Shown piece after piece: positions 15,512-23,527 of a DNA stretch of 29,093 bases. Within the stretch, counting starts at the first letter, position 1. Every line of letters begins with the position of its first letter. The stretch lies in the IMG/VR virus record IMGVR_UViG_3300046007_003138, positions 1 to 29,093 of that record. One strand, written 5' to 3'. A model generated the notes under the pieces. That model was not told where the DNA came from, did no database searches, and was given only the letters and a program-made list of their open reading frames with translations. Source of the DNA: a virus. The position numbers and the translations under genes were made by a program.

Positions 15512-16465
15512 ATGAACACTAATGAAGCCGTGAAGGGGTTATGGGTTGAGCGATACCGTCCGCAGAGCGTAGGGGACTGTATCTTGCCACAGGATACGCA
15601 GGACGCTTTCAGCACTATGGTGCAGCGTAATGAACCGCAGAATCTACTCCTTTCAGGAGGAGCAGGCTGTGGCAAGACCTCTGTGGCAAAGGCACTGTGT
15701 AACGATCTTGGTTGTGATTGGATGATGATTAACTGTTCGGAAGACGGTAATATTGATACCCTCCGCACCAAGATTCGCAGTTTTGCGTCCACGATATCCC
15801 TTACCGATGGCGTAAAGAAGGTGGTTATTCTTGATGAGTTTGACTACTCTAATGCACAGTCTACTCAACCTGCCCTTCGCGGTTTCATTGAAGAGTTTGC
15901 GTCCAACTGCCGTTTCATCCTGACCTGTAATTTCAAGAACAGGGTGATTGAGCCGTTGCACTCGCGGTGTACCTGTATTGATTTCCGTATTCCCAACAAG
16001 GAAAAGGCTAAACTTGCTGTTCGTTTCCTGAAGCGAGCCGAGGATATTCTAAAGCGGGAAGGCATTGAATACGATCAGAAGGTGGTTGCTCAATTGGTGG
16101 GCAAGTACTTCCCTGACTTCCGCCGTACTCTGAACGAGTTGCAGCGGTATTCGTCTTGCGGCAAGATTGATGTGGGCATCCTGAATTCTATTGCTGAAGT
16201 TCAAATCAAAGAATTGGTCAAGAGCATGAAGACCAAGGATTTTGCAGGAGTCCGTAAGTGGGTGGTGGACAACTTGGATAACGACGCAACTCGTGTATTC
16301 AGAGCGGTTTACGACGGGCTGTACGAATCTTTGGAAAGTGGGTCTATTCCCCAAGCCATTCTTGTGCTTGCAGACTACCAGTACAAGGCAGCGTTTGCAG
16401 CAGACGCAGAGATCAACCTGACTGCTTGCATGGTGCAACTAATGATGGAGTGCAAGTTCAAGTGA
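15512..16465 (+). CDS. 44: Clamp loader large subunit gp44
   Basis: AAA+ ATPase that forms the 4:1 clamp loader with gp62. From the ATG at 15512 it has 317 residues, against 319 in T4; GAAAGG lies five bases upstream. An in-frame TTG at 15500 is less likely. It opens LWVERYRPQSVGDCILP, as clamp loaders do. Walker A is GGAGCGKT (49-56), Walker B LDEFD (107-111), sensor 1 lies in ILTCNFKNR, and the SRC arginine finger in PLHSRC. The C-terminal helical collar follows. The stop overlaps the GTG of a tiny membrane ORF. Confidence 0.95.
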   Translation: MNTNEAVKGLWVERYRPQSVGDCILPQDTQDAFSTMVQRNEPQNLLLSGGAGCGKTSVAKALCNDLGCDWMMINCSEDGNIDTLRTKIRSFASTISLTDGVKKVVILDEFDYSNAQSTQPALRGFIEEFASNCRFILTCNFKNRVIEPLHSRCTCIDFRIPNKEKAKLAVRFLKRAEDILKREGIEYDQKVVAQLVGKYFPDFRRTLNELQRYSSCGKIDVGILNSIAEVQIKELVKSMKTKDFAGVRKWVVDNLDNDATRVFRAVYDGLYESLESGSIPQAILVLADYQYKAAFAADAEINLTACMVQLMMECKFK

Positions 16466-16572
16466 GCCGTATCCCTGAATACGATGCGGCTGACGCATTC
16501 CTGCTTGGGTTTGTGGCAGGAACACTTGTTATGTTTGGAGTGTTTGTCCTAACAGCAGTAATAACAACATGA
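16462..16572 (+). CDS. Tiny putative membrane protein between gp44 and gp62
   Basis: A 36-codon ORF starting with GTG in GTGA at the gp44 stop and ending in ATGA at the gp62 start, so it fits the gap exactly with four-base overlaps at both ends. The peptide has a polar start (SRIPEYDAADA) and one hydrophobic segment (about residues 13-34, rich in Phe, Leu, Val, Gly) typical of a single transmembrane helix. In T4 genes 44 and 62 are adjacent with no such ORF. It could be a real small membrane peptide or a translational bridge that keeps ribosomes moving into gp62. No Shine-Dalgarno of its own is visible. Confidence 0.55.
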   Translation: MSRIPEYDAADAFLLGFVAGTLVMFGVFVLTAVITT

Positions 16573-16955
16573 GCCACCAACTATCTGATTATTTGAAAGC
16601 CATCAACGAAACCAAGGAGCCGCTGATGGACACCCCTGAATGGGGCAAGCCGTCGTATCCACCGTTTGTGGTGGGTCGGTGTCTCTCGTATTTTCCTGAT
16701 ACGCTGTTTGCCGTGAACGAGATGAATACCCGTGCCCACATTGATTCCAAGATGCACTTTGACTTTCTTCGGGGAGCGGTGCGGAAGCGTAAGCGGTTCT
16801 CCAAGTGGCTCAAGCGGGAGAGTGACGAGCGGGTGCAAGCCCTGATTGAGTACTACGGGTTCTCTGCCAAGAAGGCACGGGAAGCCCTGACTGTCCTGAC
16901 CGAGACACAAGTTTCACAAATTATGGATGCCGTTTCCAAGGGTGGAAAGCCGTAA
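16569..16955 (+). CDS. 62: Clamp loader small subunit gp62
   Basis: Non-ATPase subunit of the clamp loader. It has 128 residues, shorter than T4 gp62 (187), a length common in exo-T-even phages. Recognised from SYPPFVVGRCLSYFPDTLF, the FDFLRGAVRKRKRFSKWLK region and the C-terminal YYGFSAKKAREALTVLTE segment. It starts at ATGA overlapping the small membrane ORF and is followed by a 48-base gap before regA. Confidence 0.88.
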   Translation: MSHQLSDYLKAINETKEPLMDTPEWGKPSYPPFVVGRCLSYFPDTLFAVNEMNTRAHIDSKMHFDFLRGAVRKRKRFSKWLKRESDERVQALIEYYGFSAKKAREALTVLTETQVSQIMDAVSKGGKP

Positions 16956-16958
16956 TCT

Positions 16959-16966
16959 TCTAAATA
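16959..16966 (+). promoter_or_regulatory. Candidate T4-type late promoter upstream of regA (TCTAAATA)
   Basis: TCTAAATA is identical to the octamer before the tail gene at 5407 and matches T4 TATAAATA at seven of eight positions. It lies four bases after the gp62 stop and 37 bases before the regA ATG. A late promoter for regA would be unusual, so this is tentative. Confidence 0.35.
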
Positions 16967-17003
16967 GTTCCGTGTCGATATTTTTTAAGAAAGTGGAATA
17001 GAC

Positions 17004-17450
17004 ATGGAACAACCCAACGAACGGTATATTGATCTTGAACCCAAAGACCTGCTAGAAGTCACCATTGCAAAGCCTGATGACTTCCTGAAGGTTCGTGAAA
17101 CCCTGACCCGTATCGGGGTGTCGTCTCGCAAAGAAAAGAAGTTATGGCAGTCCTGTCATATTCTTCACAAGCGTGGCAAGTACTATATTGTCCACTTCAA
17201 AGAAATGTTTGCACTTGATGATCTGCCCACCTCTATTGACAGCGAAGACATTGGACGGCGCAACACTATTGCGTGTCTGCTAGAGGAGTGGGGTTTGCTC
17301 AAGATTGTAAACAAAGAAAAGATTGCTGACAAGGTTCCGCTAAACAAAATAAAGATTCTACCCCATAAAGAAAAGGGCGAGTGGGAACTGTGTCCTAAAT
17401 ACCACATAGGACGGAGCAAACCGGGAAACAAGCCCGAATCTGAAGACTGA
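17004..17450 (+). CDS. regA: Translational repressor RegA
   Basis: RNA-binding repressor that blocks ribosome access on early and replication mRNAs, including genes 44 and 45 and its own. It has 148 residues against 122 in T4. The core is very T4-like: LEVTIAKPDDFLKVRETLTRIG, LWQSCHILHKRGKYYIVHFKEMF, RRNTIACLLEEWGLLKIV and ELCPKYHIG. The excess is an N-terminal extension of about 16 residues and a polar C-terminal tail (RSKPGNKPESED). In related phages DNA polymerase gene 43 normally follows; here a sugar module follows instead. Confidence 0.95.
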   Translation: MEQPNERYIDLEPKDLLEVTIAKPDDFLKVRETLTRIGVSSRKEKKLWQSCHILHKRGKYYIVHFKEMFALDDLPTSIDSEDIGRRNTIACLLEEWGLLKIVNKEKIADKVPLNKIKILPHKEKGEWELCPKYHIGRSKPGNKPESED

Positions 17451-17467
17451 AAAAGGAGATATTCGTA

Positions 17468-18175
17468 ATGAGCCGACTCGTGATAAAGTTCCCAACGCGG
17501 AACCGACCTGAAAAGTTTAAGTCTGTGTTTACACGCTACATGACCTTTCTGAGTGGACGGCATGATGTGCGTTTTGTCGTCAGTATGGATGCCGATGACG
17601 CAACCATGAACAACGATGCCATGCGTGAGTGGTTTGAGACTCGTAAGCGAAACGCAGACATCAAGTACTGCTACGGGTACTCCAAGAGCAAGATCCAAGC
17701 CTGTAACGCAGACATGGAAGGCGAATACGGTGATGTGCTGATGCTTGCTTCGGATGATATGAATCCACAGCAGATGAGTTACGATGAAGTAGTTTTCAAG
17801 TGCTTTGAACAGGCATTTCCTGACTTTAGCGGAGCCATCAAGTTTTGGGATGGGCTGCGCCCGAAAGAAGACCCGTTAATGACCTTGACAGTCATGGGCT
17901 TCCCTCTGTACAAGCAGTTTGGGTACATTTACAACCCAGAGTATAAGTCCCTGTACTGCGACAACGAGCAGACAGCCGTTTGCCACCGATTGGGTAAACT
18001 AGCCATTGCTCCGTATTGCATTATTCGTCACGAGTGGACGAACGAGCCGTTTGATACTCTTCACGCTCGTAATGAAAACAAGGACATGTACGATGTGGAC
18101 AGCAACACTTTTGAGGCTCGTAAAGCCAAGAACTTTGATATGGAGGTAATGTTCAATGCCAGTGCCAGCCGATGA
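17468..18175 (+). CDS. Glycosyltransferase, GT2/GT-A-like
   Basis: A 235-residue protein with the layout of a small GT-A glycosyltransferase. The beta-strand opening LVIKFPTRNRPEKF is followed by a nucleotide-binding region with DADD (41-44), then LMLASDDM (Asp96-Asp97, the DxD-like metal site), and an acceptor-side half with FWDGLRPKEDPLMTL and FGYIYNPEYKSLYCDNE. It is expected to transfer a nucleotide-activated sugar in the cytoplasm; donor and acceptor are unknown. A strong ribosome site (AAAGGAG) precedes the ATG. Codon and base use still look like the replication genes, unlike the later part of the module, so it may belong to the older backbone. Confidence 0.72.
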   Translation: MSRLVIKFPTRNRPEKFKSVFTRYMTFLSGRHDVRFVVSMDADDATMNNDAMREWFETRKRNADIKYCYGYSKSKIQACNADMEGEYGDVLMLASDDMNPQQMSYDEVVFKCFEQAFPDFSGAIKFWDGLRPKEDPLMTLTVMGFPLYKQFGYIYNPEYKSLYCDNEQTAVCHRLGKLAIAPYCIIRHEWTNEPFDTLHARNENKDMYDVDSNTFEARKAKNFDMEVMFNASASR

Positions 18176-18788
18176 TATTCTGATTAGTATTCTAATTCTT
18201 TCTATTCCTTCAAGAACCGAATCTGTAACTGCTCTAATAAAGAAGTTGGAAGGGCAGTTGGGAAACCGTCGTTCTGTTGAGATTCTTGTGCTTACAGACA
18301 ACAAGTCTCAAAGCATTTCAGAGAAGCGAAATGTTTTGCTTCGTGCTGCTCGTGGTCAATTTGTGTGTTTCATGGACGACGATGATGGTATTGCCAACGA
18401 CTACATTGACCAACTTCTAAAGGCAGTAAAAGAGAACCCGTCAGTTGACTGCATTTCCTTTAATCAATTCTGTTCTCTAGACGGCGAACCCATGAATGTG
18501 GAGTTTGGTATTGGAAATCCGCACGGGCAGTTGTGGCGCACCCAAGAAGAAATGCTTGGAGACATCAAGCGTCCTCCGTACCATATGTGTCTGTGGCGGC
18601 GTGAAATTGCACAGAGTGAAGAGTTCCGCCCGATGTACGGTGCTAACGGTCAATCAACCGAAGACATTGATTGGTTGATGCGGCTGTACCCAAAGGTTCA
18701 AACAGAACATCATATTGACGCACCTTTGCATATGTACATTTACAATTCAAATACAACTGCTTCTTTGGTTCCACAATCAGAACAATGA
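18156..18788 (+). CDS. Glycosyltransferase family 2-like
   Basis: A 210-residue GT-A protein. The N-terminal LISILILSIPSRTESVTALIKKL is the usual GT2 opening, followed by ILVLTDNKSQSISEKRN (donor-binding), and FVCFMDDDDGIANDYI (Asp74-77), the metal/DxD site. The C-terminal half has STEDIDWLMRLY, the typical ED acceptor/base motif region. GGAGG precedes the start by about ten bases; the gene overlaps the previous one by 20 bases and the next by four. It is shorter than typical GT2 enzymes (~250-300) but has the key motifs. Sugar specificity is unknown. Confidence 0.8.
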   Translation: MPVPADDILISILILSIPSRTESVTALIKKLEGQLGNRRSVEILVLTDNKSQSISEKRNVLLRAARGQFVCFMDDDDGIANDYIDQLLKAVKENPSVDCISFNQFCSLDGEPMNVEFGIGNPHGQLWRTQEEMLGDIKRPPYHMCLWRREIAQSEEFRPMYGANGQSTEDIDWLMRLYPKVQTEHHIDAPLHMYIYNSNTTASLVPQSEQ

Positions 18789-19495
18789 AAATTCTTCTAA
18801 ATTATGCAAATGGCAAGTTCTTGGAATCGCAATTCAAGAACAGTCAAAGTGGTTTGGCAGCAGGATTTAATGTTGTATATCAGATGGGTGGTTCTGATAT
18901 TGAGTCTTGTTTTAGTATTGCACACCACAATATCCTATCAGAAAAAAGAGGTGCGGGGTATTGGTTATGGAAGCCGTATTTCATCAATCGGATTTTGAAA
19001 AATATGAACGAGACAGATATTTTATTCTATTCTGATTCTGGTTCTATTTTTATTCGTAGAATGGAACCAATCTTTGATGCCGTTACTTCTGATCCTCGTG
19101 GAATAGTTGCTTTTGAATTGGCTGGAGGTCACATAGAAAAGCAGTATACCAAAATGGATTTGCTGAAATACATGAATATGGAAAGTTCAGAATATGCAGA
19201 TTCTCCCCAAAGAATGGCTAGTTTTATGTGCTTTCGTGGGACAAATGAAGCAAAGAGAATAGTTTCAGAATATCTTGAACTTGCAAAAAATCCACACTTT
19301 ATAACAGACACTCCAAATCAAAATGGATGGGTTGAGCCAAATTTTAAAGGACACAGACACGATCAATCCATATGGAGCCTATTGACAAAGAAGCACAATG
19401 TGACTATACTGCGTGATCCCACACAATGGGGTTTACATCATAACGAAACCACCGAAGCAGAAGTCTTCATTCACCACACCAGAGATTCACGATGA
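18785..19495 (+). CDS. Putative glycosyltransferase (GT-A type, polysaccharide cluster class)
   Basis: A 236-residue protein with the pattern GAGYWLWKPYFINRIL (57-72) followed by ILFYSDSGS (79-87, DxG/DxD-like metal site). This combination occurs in uncharacterised nucleotide-sugar transferases of surface-polysaccharide clusters. The C-terminal HRHDQSIWSLL (around 200) and a late histidine pair resemble the closing motifs of GT8/GT32-type enzymes. It overlaps both neighbours by four bases (ATGA). From here on the coding DNA is noticeably A+T-rich. Function is by pattern only. Confidence 0.65.
   Translation: MKILLNYANGKFLESQFKNSQSGLAAGFNVVYQMGGSDIESCFSIAHHNILSEKRGAGYWLWKPYFINRILKNMNETDILFYSDSGSIFIRRMEPIFDAVTSDPRGIVAFELAGGHIEKQYTKMDLLKYMNMESSEYADSPQRMASFMCFRGTNEAKRIVSEYLELAKNPHFITDTPNQNGWVEPNFKGHRHDQSIWSLLTKKHNVTILRDPTQWGLHHNETTEAEVFIHHTRDSR
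19382..19410 (+). promoter_or_regulatory. Candidate sigma70-type promoter inside the previous gene (TTGACA-17-TATACT)
   Basis: TTGACA (19382-19387) and TATACT (19405-19410) with the ideal 17-base spacing, about 80 bases before the ATG at 19492. The -10 box equals that of the uvsY promoter. It is inside coding sequence, but the match is 11 of 12 to consensus. Confidence 0.55.
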
Positions 19496-20292
19496 AGATT
19501 GAAAAAGTAATCGTATCAACCAATTCCAATCCGCTATATTTTGATTTTTGGAAATCGTTTTCGTATGTATGGAAGGAAAAGATGGGAGCCGATCCTGTTC
19601 TAATATACATTGACAGAAACCCTGATTCTGCTGAAATTGACGAGAGATGGGGTCAGGTTATTCGTGTAAAGACTGTTGATGGTGTTCCTGAATATTTGCA
19701 AACACAATGGTCACGATTTTTCTTTACTCGTCTGTTTCCCGATTCTATTTGTATGACCAGTGATATTGATATGTACCCTTTACATAAGGGTTATTTCATG
19801 GATGAATTTGAATTTGATGGTAATTGGCATTTGCATCTTAATGGAAATGGTGTGACAGGAAGACACGATGATTGGATTAATGGTAAGTGTAATCTTAATG
19901 TCTGCTATCATGTGAATTACGGAAACCGTTTTGGTTCTTTATTTGGAATGGCGGATTCTTGGGAAGATGAGATTCGTAGACTTCATTCCATGAATCTAGG
20001 AAAAGATCAGTCTCAATGGGCAGAACACCTTAAGGGTATGGATAATTGGGGTGCAGAAGAAGACTACACTACTGCTGTATTACGCAGAAAGAGCCTAGAT
20101 CAATCTGTAACTGTGTATAGCAAAGGACTGTATGGACACAGATTTGATCGTTCGGCATGGGATCGTTGCAAGCAAGCAATTCCCTCGCATCAATTTGTGG
20201 ATTGTCACTCACTTCGTCCATTCCATCAAAATCAAAATCAAATTCTAGAAATTCTAAACCACTACCACGGAAATTTTGATGATTTCATCTGA
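19492..20292 (+). CDS. Putative glycosyltransferase with DxD motif
   Basis: A 266-residue GT-A-like protein: an N-terminal Rossmann-like strand (VIVSTNSNPLYFDFW), LQTQWSRFFFTRLFPD, and CMTSDIDMYPL with Asp91-x-Asp93, the metal-nucleotide site typical of retaining GT8-like enzymes. The later segment WGAEEDYTTAVLRRK is a plausible acceptor/catalytic region. It starts at ATGA overlapping the upstream gene. No membrane segment is seen. Donor and acceptor cannot be read from the sequence. Confidence 0.7.
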   Translation: MKIEKVIVSTNSNPLYFDFWKSFSYVWKEKMGADPVLIYIDRNPDSAEIDERWGQVIRVKTVDGVPEYLQTQWSRFFFTRLFPDSICMTSDIDMYPLHKGYFMDEFEFDGNWHLHLNGNGVTGRHDDWINGKCNLNVCYHVNYGNRFGSLFGMADSWEDEIRRLHSMNLGKDQSQWAEHLKGMDNWGAEEDYTTAVLRRKSLDQSVTVYSKGLYGHRFDRSAWDRCKQAIPSHQFVDCHSLRPFHQNQNQILEILNHYHGNFDDFI

Positions 20293-21091
20293 AGAAATAA
20301 TTAGCGGAAACAATCTAGCAGCAAAGTGCGACTATGTGTTTGCACAAATGTGTGCCACAGAACAAGGTGTGTTTCCTGTTTTTACAAAATACGCTCCGTC
20401 TTTTAAAGGTGGAGAAGTTGTTTTTTGTAAGACCGACTACATTGTTTCTCTGCGTGATGTTGTGAACCAGTTTGTTCCCCGCGATGTTCCATTCACCATA
20501 TTGACACACGACAGCGATTATGCTGTAACGAATGAGATGACACAACTATTCGCAGATAGACCAGTTAAATGGTATGGTATGAATTGTTCTACGGAAACAG
20601 CAAGCCCAATTCCTATTGGTGTAGCAAATTCTTACTCTAAAGGAAATCTGAACGATTTTGAAAGAACAGTATCTCCGACTCGTCTGCTGTATGTGAACAA
20701 TCGTGTTCATAATTATCCAGATCTTCGGCAATGGCTGTATAATCATTTTTCTTCAAAGTCTTGGGCAACAATCCGAGTTCCATACGAACATGCTGGTATT
20801 GATCCACGATATAAAGAAGAATTGCTAGATCACAAATTCGTATTATGTCCTCGTGGCAATGGAGTAGATACTCATAGAATGTGGGAAGCAATGTATAGTG
20901 GAGTTATACCTGTAGTTGTTAGACACAGAACTCACGCATTACTTGAGGGGCAGTTGCCTATATTGTTTGTAGATGATTATTCCGAAGTGAACGAGCATAT
21001 GCTAAATGAAGCATATGAAAAATTCAGTAATTCTATTTGGAATATGGATATGCTGAAAGTTTCTTGGTGGATGGAATTGATACGGAGATGA
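20279..21091 (+). CDS. Exostosin-like (GT47-type) glycosyltransferase
   Basis: A 270-residue protein taken from the ATG at 20279 (an in-frame TTG lies one codon earlier). The C-terminal half contains the exostosin pattern FVLCPRGNGVDTHRMWEAMY then SGVIPVV (about 185-212), the nucleotide-sugar pocket of GT-B family GT47 enzymes. The N-terminal half has YVNNRVHNYPDLRQWLYNHF and is less conserved. It overlaps the upstream gene by 14 bases. A second, divergent exostosin-like gene lies at 21789. The sugar is not determinable. Confidence 0.72.
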   Translation: MISSEEIISGNNLAAKCDYVFAQMCATEQGVFPVFTKYAPSFKGGEVVFCKTDYIVSLRDVVNQFVPRDVPFTILTHDSDYAVTNEMTQLFADRPVKWYGMNCSTETASPIPIGVANSYSKGNLNDFERTVSPTRLLYVNNRVHNYPDLRQWLYNHFSSKSWATIRVPYEHAGIDPRYKEELLDHKFVLCPRGNGVDTHRMWEAMYSGVIPVVVRHRTHALLEGQLPILFVDDYSEVNEHMLNEAYEKFSNSIWNMDMLKVSWWMELIRR

Positions 21092-21095
21092 GATT

Positions 21096-21785
21096 ATGCC
21101 TATTGATATAAAGACTATTGTTCTTCATTATAAGCCTTTAAAAGAAAGAAAGGCTAATATGATTAATCAGTTGGACAGGTTTGGTTTTTCGGATTACTCT
21201 TTCTATGAAGAGTTTGATGGAAATGAACTAACACAGGAAATAGTAGATCAACATTGTGTTCGTAAACACATGGATTGGAATACCGTTGCACAGAAAATTT
21301 CACTTTGGAATATAGGTATTGAAACACAAAGAGAACTGAATCCTGCTGAACTGTCTCTTACAATCAAACACGGAAAGGTGTTTCAACAGTTGTCAGAACA
21401 AGAAGGAGATGTGTTCATTATCTTTGAGGATGATGTTATTCTATGCAATGATTTTGATAAGCATTTTAATGAATATCTTTCAAGAACACCTGATGATTGG
21501 GATGTGATTCATTTTGGTAGTGGTGCTGGTTTGAAAGCACCAAACACAACTCCCGATAAAATTGCGTATCGCATGAACCATCCCGCATCTAGATGCACAG
21601 ATTCTATATTACTAAAAAAATCTGCCCTAAAGGATTTGGCTAAAACATGGTTTCCATTTCACTTGATTTGTGATTATGAGTTGGGATATCAGCATTATCT
21701 TCACAATCACAAGATTTATTGGTGGGAGCCGGGTTTGGTAAGGCAGGGATCAGAACATGGAATCTTTAAAAGCGTACTGAGATAA
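21096..21785 (+). CDS. GT25-like glycosyltransferase
   Basis: A 229-residue protein resembling family 25 LPS glycosyltransferases: the opening KTIVLHYKPLKERKANMINQL matches the GT25 start (hydroxyl-rich strand, Arg-Lys-x-x-Met), then VFIIFEDDVIL (Glu111-Asp-Asp113, metal site) and DDWDVIHFGSG. The substitution-tolerant acceptor region includes HPASRCTDSILLKKSALKDL. GGAG lies ten bases before the ATG. GT25 enzymes add sugars to LPS or O-antigen; the specific acceptor is unknown. Confidence 0.78.
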   Translation: MPIDIKTIVLHYKPLKERKANMINQLDRFGFSDYSFYEEFDGNELTQEIVDQHCVRKHMDWNTVAQKISLWNIGIETQRELNPAELSLTIKHGKVFQQLSEQEGDVFIIFEDDVILCNDFDKHFNEYLSRTPDDWDVIHFGSGAGLKAPNTTPDKIAYRMNHPASRCTDSILLKKSALKDLAKTWFPFHLICDYELGYQHYLHNHKIYWWEPGLVRQGSEHGIFKSVLR

Positions 21786-21788
21786 ATT

Positions 21789-22601
21789 ATGCACAAGATA
21801 ATCAACAATCTTAGAGGTCGTGAAGTTCATGGTAAAGATGAAGCAGAATATTTTGAATCAATAGTCTCACATATCCACACAAAAGAAGATCATACATTTG
21901 TTTTCTCTGTTTGGAATGAACCTCTTGGAGACATTCCGAATGGTTCTATAGTTTTTTCTACTTCAGATGAATACCACCAACAACCAATTGCCGATCATCT
22001 TCAGAAGAATGTTTTTCTTCTTTTTAAGAATTACTATCCAACAGATTCAATTTGCGATAGTCGGGTGTTTCCTTTTCCACTTGGATATCTTACAAATTTC
22101 TCTGGCACAGATTCCATTCCAATAAACGAAAGAGAACTTGATTATTCTTTCGCAGGAACTTTCAATGGAAATGGCAGAGACAAGATGTGTAGAGAATTGG
22201 AAGCACGAAAAAATGATGGGAAAAAGAAATTTTGTGCCATCACCCACAGTTGGGGTAAAGGATTGAGTATGGATGAATACAGCAAACTGCTGTCACATAC
22301 AAAGATTTCTTTGTGTCCTAGTGGATATGTTAGCAAAGAGTCTTTTAGAATATTTGAGGCTGCTCGTTGTGGGTGTATTCTTATCGTTGATGATGTTCCC
22401 ACAAATTTATGGTATTATAACGAGTTTCCCGGTATAATCCTTAAAGATTGGTCTGATATTTCTATTATTGAGCGTCTATTGTCAGACCCCGATAAGATGC
22501 AGGATATTAGTAATAAGACTATTCGTTGGTATGAACGGTGCATATCACCCAAGTCGGTTGCATCATATGTTCAGAGCAAAATAGAAGAGAAGACAACATG
22601 A
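21789..22601 (+). CDS. Second exostosin-like glycosyltransferase
   Basis: A 270-residue GT-B-like protein. The conserved patch is SLCPSGYVSKESFRIFEAAR followed by CGCILIVDD (about 174-205), the GT47/exostosin-type sugar-nucleotide site with the Glu of FEAARCG. The N-terminal half contains a FAGTFNGNGRDKM segment seen in the same class. It begins three bases after the previous stop with only a weak ribosome site, and its stop overlaps the fucosyltransferase-like start (ATGA). Confidence 0.7.
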   Translation: MHKIINNLRGREVHGKDEAEYFESIVSHIHTKEDHTFVFSVWNEPLGDIPNGSIVFSTSDEYHQQPIADHLQKNVFLLFKNYYPTDSICDSRVFPFPLGYLTNFSGTDSIPINERELDYSFAGTFNGNGRDKMCRELEARKNDGKKKFCAITHSWGKGLSMDEYSKLLSHTKISLCPSGYVSKESFRIFEAARCGCILIVDDVPTNLWYYNEFPGIILKDWSDISIIERLLSDPDKMQDISNKTIRWYERCISPKSVASYVQSKIEEKTT

Positions 22602-23512
22602 AGATTAAATTTATAGCAGGATGGAATACTGACTATAACATATACTCATTTGTTAATGACATATGGAATATGGATGGTAAGTATGACGATATTCTAACAC
22701 ATAATGATGACTATACGCATTTGGTCATATTCAATGGTGTCAATAATTCTAAATACAGAATAGAGAAGGAAACCACATACGGTATTGTCGTGGAACCGTA
22801 TTGGAGTACTTCCTTTGATAAAAATATGCTGTCTTATTGCAAGAAGATAGTTACCTATCAGACAGACAAATATGAAGCAGGGAGAACCATATTCAGCCCA
22901 TTGATAGGAACACATAGACTATATGATTTAGAAAATGGAGAGATTGTTCCTGTACCAAACACTACTAAAAATTTGCTATCGCAAAAATTTGAGAAAACAA
23001 AAACTCTCTCCATTATTGTTGCTAATCATGGATACGATACTCGCTCATATACAAACTACAATAATCGGCAAAATTTGGTTGTTCAGTTGATGAACTCGGA
23101 TTTGGATTTTGATATGTATGGTGCTGGGTGGCACATGAACGATGGATATGGGTGGCATATTAATGACCCGAGGTTTAAGGGAAGACTGGTAAATAAACTA
23201 GATGGAATAGCAAATTACAAATACACTATCGCATTAGAGAACAGCCCTGTTAGTGGAGAAATAACCGAAAAATGTATTGATGCTATTCTCTGCAACACCA
23301 TCCCAATATACAATGGAAATAAAGATATAGAAAAGTATTATCCTAATTCATACGAGTACTTGGATTACGATGGCAACGAGATAAATAGGATACGAGAGAT
23401 AATCAATAGCAACAAGACTGTAGAAGATTATAGTTTTGATGATGCCAGAAATCGTTACTTTAATGTTTACAATCCAATCAAAATAATACTTGATGAAATT
23501 TCAAAAGGATGA
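22598..23512 (+). CDS. GT10 fucosyltransferase-like protein
   Basis: A 304-residue protein starting at the ATG in ATGA with the previous stop; a longer upstream frame is open but lacks support. The diagnostic stretch, about residues 210-240, is IALENSPVSGEITEKCIDA then ILCNTIPIYNG. It matches the alpha-1,3/4-fucosyltransferase motif (ENS, EK, and the P-x-Y-G end) that binds GDP-fucose in GT10 enzymes. The N-terminal acceptor domain is divergent. A GDP-L-fucose-synthase-like gene 5.4 kb downstream could supply the donor. GT10-like enzymes may also use related GDP-deoxy sugars. Confidence 0.78.
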   Translation: MKIKFIAGWNTDYNIYSFVNDIWNMDGKYDDILTHNDDYTHLVIFNGVNNSKYRIEKETTYGIVVEPYWSTSFDKNMLSYCKKIVTYQTDKYEAGRTIFSPLIGTHRLYDLENGEIVPVPNTTKNLLSQKFEKTKTLSIIVANHGYDTRSYTNYNNRQNLVVQLMNSDLDFDMYGAGWHMNDGYGWHINDPRFKGRLVNKLDGIANYKYTIALENSPVSGEITEKCIDAILCNTIPIYNGNKDIEKYYPNSYEYLDYDGNEINRIREIINSNKTVEDYSFDDARNRYFNVYNPIKIILDEISKG

Positions 23513-23527
23513 AGTGAGAACTACACT

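Noticed and set aside
17885-17914. TTGACA followed 18 bases later by TACAAG inside the first glycosyltransferase gene
   Set aside because: Poor -10 box, wide spacing, and no gene start nearby that needs a promoter.
20501-20529. TTGACA inside the first exostosin-like gene
   Set aside because: No TAnnnT box at 16-18 bases; the nearest TATGCT is only 12 bases away.
22749-22755. CTAAATA octamer core inside the GT10-like gene
   Set aside because: Lies in coding DNA of an A+T-rich gene and far from any start codon; likely chance.
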